From Streptomyces vilmorinianum (lineage in GTDB: Bacteria; Actinomycetota; Actinomycetes; Streptomycetales; Streptomycetaceae), in contig NZ_CP040244.1 in the NCBI RefSeq assembly GCF_005517195.1, positions 4,916,001 through 4,980,000 on the forward strand: a stretch of 64,000 nt of DNA, given 5' to 3'. The first letter of the stretch is position 1. Every line of letters begins with the position of its first letter. Below, piece by piece: positions 1 through 8,067 of this stretch. The position numbers and the translations under genes are program-made. A model generated the notes under the pieces. It was given only the letters and a program-made list of their open reading frames with translations, did no database searches and was not told where the DNA came from.

Positions 1-695
1 TCGGCGGCCGGGCCGGAGAGGGTGACCTCGCCGACCTCCAGGACGTACGCCCGTGAGGCGAGCCGGAGCGCGAGCGCCGCGTTCTGCTCGACGAGGAGCA
101 CGGCCGTGCCCTGGGCGTTGATCTCGCGGATCGTGTCGGCGATCCGGGCCGCCATCAGCGGCGCGAGGCCGAGCGAGGGCTCGTCGAGGAGCAGCAGCTT
201 CGGCGAGGCCATCAGGGCGCGGCCGACGGCGAGCATCTGCTGTTCGCCGCCGGAGAGCAGCCCGGCGCGCTGGTGGGAGCGGTCGGCGAGGACCGGGAAG
301 AGCTCGTGGACCCGCTGGAGCGCGGCCGCCTTCGCGGCGCGGTCGCCGCTCGCGCCCAGCGCTCCGGCGCGCAGATTGTCCTCGACCGTCATCCGGGCGA
401 AGACCTGGCGGCCCTCCGGGACCTGGGAGACCCCGGCGGCCACGACCCGGTCGGGTGCGAGCCCGTCGATCGGCCGGCCGCCGAAGCTCACGGTGCCGGA
501 GGTGACGGCTCCGCCGTGGAACGACAGCGTGCGCGAGATGGCCCGCAGCAGTGTGGACTTGCCGGCGCCGTTGCCGCCGAGGACGGTGACGACGCTGCCC
601 TCCGGTACGGCGAGCGACACCTGCCGTAGTGCGCGTACGGGTCCGTATCCCGCCGACAGGTCCGCCACCTCCAAGGCGAGTGCGGTGCCTCCCAT
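1..695 (-). CDS. livF: Branched-chain amino-acid ABC transporter ATP-binding protein, LivF type (3' end outside window)
   Basis: This is the nucleotide-binding subunit of an ABC importer. It hydrolyses ATP on the inner face of the membrane to drive uptake, probably of branched-chain amino acids or a related amide. The 231 visible residues carry Walker A (GGNGAGKST, about residues 40-48), the signature LSGGEQQ (147-153), Walker B LLLLDEP (167-172), and the LGLAP and LVEQN stretches typical of LivF rather than LivG. The ATG at 695 begins MGGTALALEV. The gene runs off the left edge, and only the extreme C-terminus is missing. The other transporter genes should lie to the left. It is divergent from the PucR-type regulator across about 195 bp. 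The substrate is inferred from the family only. Confidence 0.9.
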   Translation of the reverse strand, partial: MGGTALALEVADLSAGYGPVRALRQVSLAVPEGSVVTVLGGNGAGKSTLLRAISRTLSFHGGAVTSGTVSFGGRPIDGLAPDRVVAAGVSQVPEGRQVFARMTVEDNLRAGALGASGDRAAKAAALQRVHELFPVLADRSHQRAGLLSGGEQQMLAVGRALMASPKLLLLDEPSLGLAPLMAARIADTIREINAQGTAVLLVEQNAALALRLASRAYVLEVGEVTLSGPAA

Positions 696-890
696 GTCTC
701 CCCTTCCGTGACGCGTACGGACTCCGGGCCCGTTCGGTGGCGCTCACCCCAGCACCGCTCGGGCCGCGCGTCCACGTCCGGCGGCCGAAACGCTGCCGGT
801 GACCAGCGGGCGCGGCGGCGGGTTGTGCACGCGCACAACACTGCTCGTCGGGGGCCTGTGGGGAGGCGGGAAGGATGGCATCCTCCGGTC

Positions 891-2090
891 ATGGGACGGC
901 GCAGACGACGGACCGGCGATGACTGGAAGCTGCTGGCGCGGGCGTGCACGGCGTTGCTCGAGCGGCTGCCGGAGCTGGTGGACGAGCATATGAGGGAGCT
1001 CCACGCGTACGAGCCCGCCTATGGCCGGATCGTGCCGTACGACCAGCACTGGCAGGAGGCCCATGCCGCGATGCGGATCGGGATCGAGATGATCTCGGCG
1101 CCCCGGGACTCGCCGCGGCGGGACCTGGAGCACGCGGACGAGATGGGCCGGCTGCGGGCGGAGCAGGGCATGCCGCTGGAGCTGGTGGTGCACTCGTACC
1201 GGAACGCGGGGCATCTGGTGTGGGACGCGCTGATCGAGGGCGCGGCGGCTGATCCGGCGCAGCTGTCGTCGCTGATGCAGTCGGCGACGATCGTGTGGCA
1301 GGCGGTGGACGCGCAGGCGGACACGGCGTCGGAGGCGTACCGGGCGACGGAGCTGGAGCTGCGGCGCCGCACGGACGAGCAGCTCCACGCGCTCCTCGAC
1401 GCGCTGCTGCAGGGGCAGCGCTCGCCGGAGGTGACCTCACGGGCGGCGGCGGGCCTGGACCTGCCGGAGCACGGACGGTACGCGGTGGTGGTGCTGCGGC
1501 ACGACCGCCGGGAGGTCCCGGAGCCGTTCCACCGGCGGGTGCGGGGGGCCGGGGTGCGGTTCCTGTGGCGGATGGGGGCGGACTGCGAGGTCGGTGTGGC
1601 GGCGCTGACGGAGGGCACGGGCCTGGACGCGCTGTCGGAGCTCCTGGAGGGCCGCTGCCCGGGTCCTGGCGGGATCAGTCCGGTGGTCACGGGTCTGTCG
1701 GAGCTGGGCCGAGCCCGCCGGCTCGCGGAGCTGGCCCTGCGCACCTGTCCGCCGGACTCCCAGCAGATCGTCCGCCTGGACCGCCGGATGGCGGGCGCGC
1801 TGGTGGTCGGCCAGCCGGAACTGGCCGGCCTGCTGATCACGGACGTCCTCGGGGGCCTCCTGGAACTGGACCCGGCGGACCGGGCGGTGCTGCTGGAGAC
1901 CCTGGACGTCTGGCTCGACTGCGAGGGCTCGGCGGGGCGGGCGGCGGGGCGCCTGTACTGCCACCGCAACACGGTCTTCAACCGCCTGCGCCGCCTGGAA
2001 CAACTGACGTCCCGATCGCTCTCCCGCCCACGGGACCTGACGGAGATGACCCTGGCCCTGGACGCGTTCCGCCTGACCCCGACGGGGTGA
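891..2090 (+). CDS. PucR/CdaR-type transcriptional regulator
   Basis: This 399-residue DNA-binding regulator begins MGRRRRRTGDDW. The N-terminal 140 residues resemble the RsbRD-like helical domain found in many actinobacterial PucR proteins. A GGDEF-like middle region follows. The C-terminus has the PucR-type helix-turn-helix (GRLYCHRNTVFNRLRRLEQ, then the DLTEMTLALDAFRL tail). The ATG at 891 is preferred because upstream in-frame codons read as arginine-rich non-coding sequence. A purine-rich GGAGGCGGGAAGG lies a little far upstream (861-873). The divergent neighbour is the LivF ATPase gene, so this protein may control that importer; that is inference from position. The effector is unknown. 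Confidence 0.85.
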   Translation: MGRRRRRTGDDWKLLARACTALLERLPELVDEHMRELHAYEPAYGRIVPYDQHWQEAHAAMRIGIEMISAPRDSPRRDLEHADEMGRLRAEQGMPLELVVHSYRNAGHLVWDALIEGAAADPAQLSSLMQSATIVWQAVDAQADTASEAYRATELELRRRTDEQLHALLDALLQGQRSPEVTSRAAAGLDLPEHGRYAVVVLRHDRREVPEPFHRRVRGAGVRFLWRMGADCEVGVAALTEGTGLDALSELLEGRCPGPGGISPVVTGLSELGRARRLAELALRTCPPDSQQIVRLDRRMAGALVVGQPELAGLLITDVLGGLLELDPADRAVLLETLDVWLDCEGSAGRAAGRLYCHRNTVFNRLRRLEQLTSRSLSRPRDLTEMTLALDAFRLTPTG

Positions 2091-2441
2091 GCGGGCGGGG
2101 GAATCTCCCCCACCCCGCCCCTCCCGTTGTGGGCAATCGTTCCGCAGGGCGGAACGGGTGGGCACAACGGACGGTGCCCTTGCGAGCGCCTCCGCTCCAT
2201 GGGCCCGGCGCCCACGGGGGCGGCAGCTTCGCGCCGCCGGTGCCCACGGTCGCCCGCGGGGCCCGCGGTGCCCGGGGGGACCGGGGGCCCGGGGGGCCCG
2301 GGGGACCGGCGGCCCGGGGCCAGCAACTCCGGGGGCCCGGGGGGCCCGGGGCCCGGGGGCCCGGGGCCGGCACCCCCGGGGGCCGAGGAGGCCGGGGGCC
2401 GGCACCCCGAGGCGCCTGTGGATCAGGTGTCCGCCGGGGCG
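2091..2441. repeat. Non-coding G/C-run region between a regulator and glycerate kinase
   Basis: About 350 bp without a convincing gene. From about 2260 to 2410 the sequence is almost only runs of G and C, repeating variants of GGGGGCCCGGGG. These are self-complementary and also form consecutive G-tracts on both strands. Open frames through it give collagen-like Gly-Pro-rich translations, which is a by-product of composition. It lies between the 3' end of the regulator gene and the 3' end of the glycerate kinase gene, so a role in termination or as a structured barrier is possible. Confidence 0.6.
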
Positions 2442-3596
2442 CTACGCCAGGAAGTCCCTCGCGATGTTCGCCGCCACCTGTTCCAGCAGCGGGCCCGCGT
2501 TCGCGATGCACTTCGCCGTGTCCGGTTCCAGGTCCGTGAGCGGGTAGGCGCGGCGGATGCCCGCCCTGCCCAGGGCCTCGGGGGCGAGGGCCAGGCGGCC
2601 GCAGACCGCCACGACCTCCTTGCCGGCCGCGCGGGCCGCCGCCGCGACGCCCGCCGGGGCCTTGCCGTGGAGGGTCTGCTCGTCGAGGGAGCCCTCACCG
2701 GTGATGACGAGCGTCGCCCGCTCCAGCGCCGGGGCGAAGCCCAGGACGTCGAGCATCAGCTCGATGCCGGGGCGGAAGCTCGCGTCCAGGCCGACGAGCG
2801 CGCCGTAGCCGATCCCGCCCGCCCCGCCCGCGCCCGGCGCCACCGCGCACTCGGACGCCTTGGGGCCGATCGCCTTCTCCAGGACCGTGACGAAGTGCGC
2901 GAGCGCCTCGTCCAGGGTCTCGACGTCCGCCGCGGAGGCGCCCTTCTGCGGCCCGTAGACGGCAGGCGCGCCCTTCGGGCCGGTCAGCGGGTTGTCGACG
3001 TCACTCGCGAGGATCAGGTCCACCGAGGCGAACCGCGGGTCGAGGCCCGACAGGTCCGCCGAGGCCAGCTCCGCCAGCGCCGCGCCGCCCGGACCCACCG
3101 GCTCACCGGCCGCGTCCAGGAACACCGCGCCCAGCGCGTCGAGCATGCCCGCCCCGCCGTCCGTCGTCGCGCTGCCGCCGACGCCGAAGACGATCGTCGT
3201 CGCGCCCGCGTCCAGCGCGGCCCGCAGCAGCTCGCCCGAGCCGTACGTCGTCGCCGTGAGCGCTGCGAAGACCCCCGGGGGAAGCAGCTGGAGACCCGAG
3301 GCCTCCGCCATCTCCACGACCGCCGTCGTGCCGCGCAGCGCGAACGCCGCCGTCACCGGCTCGCCGAGCGGCCCGGTCACCCGTACCTCACGACGCTCGA
3401 AACCGGCCGCCACCGCGGCCGCGACCGTACCGTCGCCGCCGTCCGCGACGGGCAGCGTCTCCACCTCGAGCTCCGGGACGACCCGTCGCAGTCCAGCTGT
3501 GACCCGCTCCGCGACCTGTACGGCCGTGAGCGAACCCTTGAACTTGTCGGCCGCGACGAGCACGCGTGCGACCTCAGTTACTGCTCCGTCCGTCAC
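2442..3596 (-). CDS. Glycerate kinase (GlxK/GarK family)
   Basis: Phosphorylates D-glycerate with ATP, feeding glyoxylate or glycolate carbon into glycolysis. The 384 residues match the family length. Near the N-terminus is VLVAADKFKGSL. VADGGDGTV follows near residue 57, then FGVGGSATTDGGAGML and ILASDVDNPLTGPKGA, and late in the protein VITGEGSLDEQTLHGK. The GTG at 3596 gives VTDGAVTEVARV. The same open frame runs far upstream, but that stretch is low-complexity and antisense to the transporter gene, so it is not part of the protein. The gene is divergent from the BCCT transporter, and their shared 110 bp holds a perfect palindrome at 3675-3686. Confidence 0.92.
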   Translation of the reverse strand: MTDGAVTEVARVLVAADKFKGSLTAVQVAERVTAGLRRVVPELEVETLPVADGGDGTVAAAVAAGFERREVRVTGPLGEPVTAAFALRGTTAVVEMAEASGLQLLPPGVFAALTATTYGSGELLRAALDAGATTIVFGVGGSATTDGGAGMLDALGAVFLDAAGEPVGPGGAALAELASADLSGLDPRFASVDLILASDVDNPLTGPKGAPAVYGPQKGASAADVETLDEALAHFVTVLEKAIGPKASECAVAPGAGGAGGIGYGALVGLDASFRPGIELMLDVLGFAPALERATLVITGEGSLDEQTLHGKAPAGVAAAARAAGKEVVAVCGRLALAPEALGRAGIRRAYPLTDLEPDTAKCIANAGPLLEQVAANIARDFLA

Positions 3597-3674
3597 CTTG
3601 CATCCCTTGCTTTCGAACAGGCAGTCGCGCCGAGCCGACCCTATCCGCACCCCCAGACGGCGTGCCACCCCCCG

Positions 3675-3686
3675 ATATCGCGATAT
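3675..3686. promoter_or_regulatory. Perfect 12-bp palindrome ATATCGCGATAT, candidate operator
   Basis: This dyad sits in an AT-rich patch between the divergent glycerate kinase and BCCT genes, 21 bp before the BCCT ATG. AT-rich perfect palindromes of this sort are common operators for dimeric regulators. No regulator gene is adjacent, so the binding protein is unknown. Confidence 0.5.
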
Positions 3687-3707
3687 ACCGCACCATAGTG
3701 GGGCCAT

Positions 3708-5390
3708 ATGAGCACGGAACCGATCGATCAGACCGATCAACCCCCCTCTCCCGACCTGAAGGTCGTGGGCATCGGAGTGGCGGCCGTCGTCGCGGTCGTG
3801 GCCTGGGCGGCGCTGGGCGAGGACTCCTTCGACAGCGCCTCCTCCTCCGCCCTGAGCTGGGTCCTGAACAACTTCGCCTGGCTCTTCGTGATCGCCGCCG
3901 ACACGTTCCTCGTCCTGTGCCTGGTGATCGCGGTGAGCCGTTTCGGCAGGATCCGGCTCGGCCCCGACGACTCGGAGCCCGAGTTCACCAATCTCTCCTG
4001 GATCGCCATGATGTTCAGCGCGGGCATGGGGATCGGTCTGATGTTCTACGGGGTCGGGGAGCCCCTCCAGCACTACCTGACGCCTCCCCCGGCGAGCGGC
4101 GCCGAGGCGGCCACGGGCGAGGCCGCCCGCAGCGCCATGGAGTACAGCTTCTTCCACTGGACCCTCACCCCCTGGGCCATCTACGGCATCGCGGGCCTCT
4201 CCCTCGCCTACGCGGGCTTCCGCAAGGCCCGCGGCGGCCGGCTGAGCTCGGCGTTCGTCCCGCTGATCGGCGCGCGGCGGGCGGCGGGATGGCAGGGCAG
4301 GGCCATCGACCTGCTGGCCGTCTTCGCGACGGTCTTCGGCACGGCGACCAGCCTCGGCATCGGCGCCCTCCAGGTCACCAAGGGCATGAACCTGACGTGG
4401 GACGTCGAGGACTCCACCACGACCCAGCTGATCATCATCGCGTCGCTGTCGGCGGCGTTCGTCCTGTCGGCGTTCTCCGGGCTGCACAAGGGCGTCAAGT
4501 GGCTGTCGACGATCAACATCGTCCTCGCCGCGAGCCTGGCGGCCTTCGTCTTCCTCCTCGGCCCGACCGTCTACATCCTGGACACGATCCCGGCGTCCAT
4601 CGGCGGGTATCTCCACGAGCTGCTGCCGCTGGCCAGCACCACCGGCGCCTTCACGGACTCCGAGTGGCTGGGGGCGTGGACGATCTTCTACTGGGCGTGG
4701 TGGCTGTCCTGGGCGCCGTTCGTCGGTACGTTCATCGCCCGGATCTCGCGGGGCCGCACGATCCGGGAGTTCCTCATCGGCGTCCTGCTCGTGCCCAGCG
4801 GTGCGACCGTCATCTGGTTCTGCGTGATGGGCGGTACGGCGATCCGGCTGGAGTCGACCGGCGAGGCGGATCTGGCGGCCGCGGTGAAGGAGGGGGCGGA
4901 GGCCTCGCTGTTCGCGATGCTGGACGCGCTGCCGATCGGGGCGGTGACGTCCGTGATCGCGATGATCCTGGTGATGACGTACTTCGTCACCAGCGCGGAC
5001 TCGGCGTCCCTGGTCATGGGCTCGCTGACGAGCCGGGGCTCGCTGCACCCGCCGACGTGGCTGGTGGTCACCTGGGGCATCCTCATGGCGTCCGTCGCCG
5101 CGGTGCTGCTCGTGGCGGGCGGCCTGAGCTCGCTGCAGACGGCGACGATCCTGGTCGCACTGCCGTTCGTGCTCGTGATGCTGGCTCTGTGCTGGGCGCT
5201 CCTGAAGGAACTCCGCGACGACCCGGGCGCGGGCCCGGCCCGCCACCACGCGCTGCACGGGGTACGGGACGCGGTGCGGGCGATGGTCGGCGACGCGATG
5301 ACGGAGCAGAGCGCGTCCCGCCACCACCGCCTGCGCCGGGCGGCGAGGTCCCGCACCGAGACGGAGGAGGACCAGGGTCCGGACACCTGA
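3708..5390 (+). CDS. BCCT family transporter (glycine betaine/choline/carnitine type)
   Basis: Secondary transporter for quaternary-ammonium osmolytes in the cytoplasmic membrane. The 560 residues give about 12 hydrophobic segments. The family hallmark in the middle, FYWAWWLSWAPFVGTF followed by IARISRGRTIREF, is intact. The early AMMFSAGMGIGLMFYGVGEP and later MTYFVTSADSASLVMG motifs are also present. The hydrophilic C-terminal tail (about 70 residues, Arg/His/Glu-rich) may be an osmosensing extension as in BetP, but that is inference. The ATG at 3708 has no clear Shine-Dalgarno. A CATAGT -10-like hexamer ends about 9 nt before it, so a leaderless transcript is possible. A long hexamer repeat follows the gene. 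Confidence 0.92.
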   Translation: MSTEPIDQTDQPPSPDLKVVGIGVAAVVAVVAWAALGEDSFDSASSSALSWVLNNFAWLFVIAADTFLVLCLVIAVSRFGRIRLGPDDSEPEFTNLSWIAMMFSAGMGIGLMFYGVGEPLQHYLTPPPASGAEAATGEAARSAMEYSFFHWTLTPWAIYGIAGLSLAYAGFRKARGGRLSSAFVPLIGARRAAGWQGRAIDLLAVFATVFGTATSLGIGALQVTKGMNLTWDVEDSTTTQLIIIASLSAAFVLSAFSGLHKGVKWLSTINIVLAASLAAFVFLLGPTVYILDTIPASIGGYLHELLPLASTTGAFTDSEWLGAWTIFYWAWWLSWAPFVGTFIARISRGRTIREFLIGVLLVPSGATVIWFCVMGGTAIRLESTGEADLAAAVKEGAEASLFAMLDALPIGAVTSVIAMILVMTYFVTSADSASLVMGSLTSRGSLHPPTWLVVTWGILMASVAAVLLVAGGLSSLQTATILVALPFVLVMLALCWALLKELRDDPGAGPARHHALHGVRDAVRAMVGDAMTEQSASRHHRLRRAARSRTETEEDQGPDT

Positions 5391-5428
5391 GGGGCCGCGG
5401 GGCCGGGGCGCCCACAACCCACAACCCA

Positions 5429-5486
<58 letters not shown>

Positions 5487-5562
5487 ACGCGAGGGCATCC
5501 CGCGCCGCGCCGGTCGGCCCCCTCGCCGCGCGCCGGGCGCCCCCATTCGGTACACCGGACAT

Positions 5563-6636
5563 ATGGCGCTCAAGCACAGTGAACTCGCCGACCGCATCCT
5601 CGGCGGCTGGACGGGACGGATCGCCGGGAACATGCTCGGCAAGCCCGTCGAGCGGGGCGACCACTGGACGCCCGAGCACATCGACCGGTACCTGCGTCTG
5701 ACGGACTCGCTCCCGCTCACCGACTACCTGCCCCCGCCGCCCGCCGACGCCCTGGCCGAGGGGTTCGAGCTGCGGCCCGAGTGGCCGCAGTGCGTGCGCG
5801 GGCGGATCCACGGGAGCTGCCGGGACGACGACATCGACTACTCGATCCTGGGCCTGCACCTCCTGGAGACCCGCGGCTTCGCCTTCACCACCGAGCAGGT
5901 CGGTGAGCACTGGCTGCTCCGGCTGCCCTACCTCCAGACCTTCACCGCCGAGCGGACCGCCTACCGCAATCTCACCAACGGCCTCAAGCCTCCGCTGACC
6001 GCCACCTACGACAATCCCCACCAGGAGTGGATCGGCGCCCTGATCCGGGCGGACGTCTACGGCTGGACCTCCCCCGGCGACCCGCGCCGGGCAGCCTCGA
6101 TGGCCCGCCGGGACGCGGTCCTGTCCCACACGGGCAACGGGGTGTACGGGGCGATGTGGGCGGCCGCGCTGATCGCCGCGGCCTTCACGGCGCCGGACGC
6201 GCGGACCGCGCTGGAGACGGCGCTCGAACGGATCCCGGCGAGCAGCCGCCTCGCGCGGACGGTGCGCCACACGATCGCCCTGTACGAGTCGGGTGTGGAG
6301 TGGGCGGACGCGCTGAGCGAGCTCGCGCGCGAGACGAAGGGCCTCGGCTGGATCCACACCGTCCCGAACGCGGCCGTCCTGACCGCCGGACTGCTGTACG
6401 GGGAGGGCGACTTCACCCGCACGATCGCGCTGACGGTACGCGGCGGCCTGGACACGGACTCCAACGGGGCGACGGCGGGGTCCGTGGCCGGGGTCCTGTG
6501 CGGGGCGGCCGCGATCCCGCCGCAGTGGTCGGAGCCGCTGCAGGACCACGTGCGCAGCGCGGTGTTCGGCTTCGACGGGGTACGGATCAGCGAGCTGGCC
6601 GAGCGGACGCGACGACTGGCTACGCTGGCGGGATGA
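5563..6636 (+). CDS. ADP-ribosylglycohydrolase family protein (DraG-like)
   Basis: Predicted dinuclear-metal hydrolase that removes ADP-ribose from proteins or cleaves related N-glycosidic bonds in the cytosol. It has 357 residues. The N-terminal ILGGWTGRIAGNMLGKPVE is the fold's opening motif. SCRDDDIDYSILGL and the C-terminal GGLDTDSNGATAGSVAG carry the metal-binding aspartates. The ATG at 5563 follows CCGGACAT. The stop codon overlaps the ATG of the Nudix gene (ATGA), so the two are translationally coupled. Pairing a glycohydrolase with a Nudix enzyme suggests successive handling of ADP-ribose-type metabolites, which is inference. Confidence 0.88.
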   Translation: MALKHSELADRILGGWTGRIAGNMLGKPVERGDHWTPEHIDRYLRLTDSLPLTDYLPPPPADALAEGFELRPEWPQCVRGRIHGSCRDDDIDYSILGLHLLETRGFAFTTEQVGEHWLLRLPYLQTFTAERTAYRNLTNGLKPPLTATYDNPHQEWIGALIRADVYGWTSPGDPRRAASMARRDAVLSHTGNGVYGAMWAAALIAAAFTAPDARTALETALERIPASSRLARTVRHTIALYESGVEWADALSELARETKGLGWIHTVPNAAVLTAGLLYGEGDFTRTIALTVRGGLDTDSNGATAGSVAGVLCGAAAIPPQWSEPLQDHVRSAVFGFDGVRISELAERTRRLATLAG

Positions 6637-7124
6637 CGACGACCGACTACGCCACGTACATCGCGAGCCTCCCCCGCGTCCTGGCCGGCGCCGCCGCGCT
6701 CTTCCGGGACGCGGTCGGCCGCGTCCTGATCGTCGAGCCCGACTACCGCGACGGCTGGGCGCTGCCCGGCGGCACGATCGAGTCCGACACGGGCGAGACG
6801 CCGCGGCAGGCGGCCCGCCGGGAGACGGCCGAGGAGATCGGCCTGGACGTGGAGCCGGGCCGGCTGCTCGCGGTCGACTGGGTGCACGGGCCGGCGCGTC
6901 CCCCGATCGTGGCGTACGTGTACGACGGCGGGGTGCTCTCGCAGGAGCAGTTCGCCGCGATCCGCCTCCAGGAGGAGGAGCTGCTCTCCTGGAAGCTGGT
7001 CACCCGCGAGGAGATCACGGCTCACCTCCTCGGCGCCCTGGGCCTGCGGGTCCTCGCCGCCCTGGACGTCCTGGAGTCCGGCGAGGGTCCCGTGGAACTG
7101 GAGAACGGTCGGTCGCCGCGCTGA
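6633..7124 (+). CDS. Nudix hydrolase
   Basis: Hydrolyses a nucleoside diphosphate linked to another moiety, using Mg2+. It has 163 residues. The Nudix box GGTIESDTGETPRQAARRE followed by TAEEIGL is present near residue 47. The spacing between its first Gly and the first conserved Glu is two residues longer than the consensus, and the catalytic REtxEEiG core is intact. The substrate cannot be read from sequence. It starts inside the stop codon of the ADP-ribosylglycohydrolase gene, so an ADP-ribose-like substrate is plausible. Confidence 0.85.
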   Translation: MTTTDYATYIASLPRVLAGAAALFRDAVGRVLIVEPDYRDGWALPGGTIESDTGETPRQAARRETAEEIGLDVEPGRLLAVDWVHGPARPPIVAYVYDGGVLSQEQFAAIRLQEEELLSWKLVTREEITAHLLGALGLRVLAALDVLESGEGPVELENGRSPR

Positions 7125-7167
7125 ACCGGTGCCGGTGCGGCTCCGTACGGGACCCGGTCTGCAGGGG

Positions 7168-7371
7168 TCAGCCCTGTTCGGGCGCCGGTGGGAGGAGGCC
7201 GCCCGTGCGGTGGGGTTCGTCGCGGGAGGTGGCGCGGGACTCGGTGCGGTGGCCGCGGGCGACGTAGTCGCGGACGACGGCTTCGACCGCGTCCTGCGGG
7301 TTGCCGAAGCCCCCGAGGACCATGACTTCCACGACGAGTTCGGCGTCGAGCGCGATGTTCACCTTGGCCAT
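7168..7371 (-). CDS. VapB-like ribbon-helix-helix antitoxin, orphan
   Basis: A 67-residue protein starting MAKVNIALDAELVVEVM. The short beta-strand followed by two helices (NPQDAVEAVVRDYVARG) fits the VapB/ribbon-helix-helix antitoxin family. The C-terminal 25 residues are basic and proline-rich, probably disordered. No PIN-domain VapC toxin is next to it, so it is either solitary or a relic with another role in DNA binding. The assignment rests on pattern only. Confidence 0.6.
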   Translation of the reverse strand: MAKVNIALDAELVVEVMVLGGFGNPQDAVEAVVRDYVARGHRTESRATSRDEPHRTGGLLPPAPEQG

Positions 7372-7435
7372 GCCGGGAACCTAGCACCCGGTGATCCGCT
7401 CGCGGGAGGCGCGCGGACCTGCCTACGCTCCCGGT

Positions 7436-7557
7436 ATGACCACGGTCGCGATTCGAGCGCAGCGAATGGGGGCACCCCCATTCGCTACGCTCCCGACGAG
7501 GTCGTGCGCGAGCCGATCGGCACCTCGCTGCCCGCGTTCCTCCAACAGCTGCGCTAG
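7436..7557 (+). pseudogene. Small ORF disrupted by a 29-bp palindromic insertion
   Basis: The ATG at 7436 begins MTTVAIR and then runs into a hairpin sequence and a shifted frame. If the 29 bases 7456-7484 are removed, the sequence reads as one 30-codon ORF, MTTVAIRYAPDEVVREPIGT then SLPAFLQQLR and a stop at 7555-7557. The removed block is flanked by a direct ATTCG repeat (7451-7455 and 7480-7484), as expected for an inserted element with duplicated target. No known family is recognised for the 30-residue peptide. Confidence 0.45.
7461..7486. repeat. Perfect 12-bp inverted repeat with 2-nt loop
   Basis: AGCGAATGGGGG and CCCCCATTCGCT are exact reverse complements separated by CA. The GGGGGCACCCCC core resembles short palindromes scattered through Streptomyces genomes; a related GTGGGGGGTGCCCCCAC core occurs near 18970-18986 here. 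It could act as a small mobile palindromic unit or as a hairpin in RNA. Confidence 0.7.
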
Positions 7558-8051
7558 AAGAGGGAGTCCGGCTCCGCGCCCGACTCGAAGGCGAGCAGCC
7601 GCCGCTTGCGGCCGAGCCCGCCGCCGTAACCGGTCAGGGCGCCGTCCGCCCCGACGACGCGGTGGCACGGCACGACGATGCTGACCGGGTTCTTGCCGTT
7701 GGCGAGGCCGACGGCACGGGACGCCCCGGGGTTGCCGAGGGCCTCGGCCAACTCGCCGTACGTACGCGTCTCGCCGTACGGGATGAGGCGCAGCTGCTCC
7801 CAGACACGGAGCTGGAACGGGGTGCCGATCAGCTTCAACGGCAGGTCGAACTCGGTCAGTTCACCGGCGAAGTACGCGTCGAGCTGGCGGATCACCTCGT
7901 CGAAGGGGCGCGGGTCGCGCTCGCCGAAGGTCTCCTCGGGCGGCCGGTGGCGCTGCTCGGTCATGTGGATGCGGCTGAGGACGCCGTCGACGGCGACCAG
8001 GGTCAGCGGGTCGTACGGACTGTCCACGACCAGGTGCGTGACGGTGGGCAT
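7554..8051 (-). CDS. ogt: Methylated-DNA--[protein]-cysteine S-methyltransferase
   Basis: Suicide DNA-repair protein that moves the alkyl group from O6-alkylguanine to its own cysteine. It has 165 residues. The active-site motif PCHRVVGADG is intact, and the upstream GETRTYGELAEALGNPGASRA stretch is the helix-turn-helix and Arg-finger region. The ATG at 8051 gives MPTVTHLVVD. It lies 16 bp downstream of the Ada-AlkA fusion gene on the same strand, so the two are probably one alkylation-damage operon. Confidence 0.93.
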   Translation of the reverse strand: MPTVTHLVVDSPYDPLTLVAVDGVLSRIHMTEQRHRPPEETFGERDPRPFDEVIRQLDAYFAGELTEFDLPLKLIGTPFQLRVWEQLRLIPYGETRTYGELAEALGNPGASRAVGLANGKNPVSIVVPCHRVVGADGALTGYGGGLGRKRRLLAFESGAEPDSLF

Positions 8052-8067
8052 GGCGGAGGCGACTTCC

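Noticed and set aside
1978..2511. Collagen-like Gly-Pro-Pro ORFs on both strands
   Set aside because: They come from runs of G and C and appear in several frames at once. None has a domain, ribosome-binding site or sensible codon use.
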